Assembly (NCBI GenBank): GCA_947253615.1
Contig: CAMYAA010000037.1
Location: 1 to 7,469, forward strand
DNA length: 7,469 nucleotides
Source of the DNA: an uncultured Sutterellaceae bacterium
GTDB taxonomy: Bacteria; Pseudomonadota; Gammaproteobacteria; Burkholderiales; Burkholderiaceae_F
Direction: 5' to 3'
The notes beneath the pieces were generated by a model that searched no databases, had not been told where the DNA came from, and saw only the letters and a program-made list of their open reading frames with translations. Position 1 is the first letter of the stretch, and each line of letters starts with the position of its first letter. This document shows positions 7,425 through 7,469 of the stretch, piece by piece. A program made the position numbers and the translations under genes.

Positions 7425-7469
7425 CTGTCTCTTATACACATCTGACGCTGCCGACGATATGCAGTGTGT
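7425..7469 (+). other. Nextera i5-side sequencing adapter (artefact)
   Basis: This is not genomic DNA. The Tn5 mosaic end in reverse orientation (7425-7443) is followed by the read-1 tail GACGCTGCCGACGA (7444-7457), an 8-base i5 index TATGCAGT (7458-7465, the reverse complement of ACTGCATA, standard Nextera S506) and GTGT of the P5 primer. The insert ends at 7424. Confidence 0.98.

Overview
This is a 7.47 kb piece of a proteobacterial housekeeping region, and every gene in it is chromosomal core in character. The gene order ftsH-folP-glmM, the FtsH sequence (for example YHESGH followed by a conserved [13 protein letters not shown] block) and a Smr-domain gene next to trxB all point to a betaproteobacterium of the order Burkholderiales. 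The moderate GC content, well below that of most free-living members, would suit a host-associated lineage such as the Sutterellaceae, but that narrower placement is only inference. Bases 1-50 and 7425-7469 are Illumina Nextera adapter with index sequences, so the biological insert is 51-7424.

Layout: 51-328 is a gene-free leader in front of trxB, with promoter-like boxes, two terminator-like hairpins and a larger three-way-junction fold. On the plus strand come trxB (thioredoxin reductase), a very strong terminator, and a Smr-domain gene. The Smr gene is convergent with a PII gene (glnB/glnK type) and the two overlap by 4 bases at their stop codons. Back-to-back terminators for the two strands lie at 2443-2508. 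The rest is minus strand, transcribed right to left: ftsH (membrane AAA+ protease), a strong terminator, folP (dihydropteroate synthase), glmM (phosphoglucosamine mutase, overlapping folP) and a small unrecognised gene of 110 codons. The ftsH start is a TTG codon, and its roughly 195-base upstream region carries two sizeable hairpins.

Functionally the window mixes redox homeostasis (TrxB), nitrogen signalling (PII), membrane and heat-shock protein quality control (FtsH), folate synthesis (FolP) and cell-wall precursor synthesis (GlmM). No mobile element, CRISPR array, tRNA or rRNA is visible. The unusual material is regulatory: structured leaders before trxB and ftsH, terminators placed 11-19 bases before the next start codon (smr, folP), and a smr/glnB pair whose only recognisable terminators lie beyond the opposing gene. 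I see no undescribed multi-gene system. The best candidate for something new is the folded trxB leader, followed by the ftsH leader.
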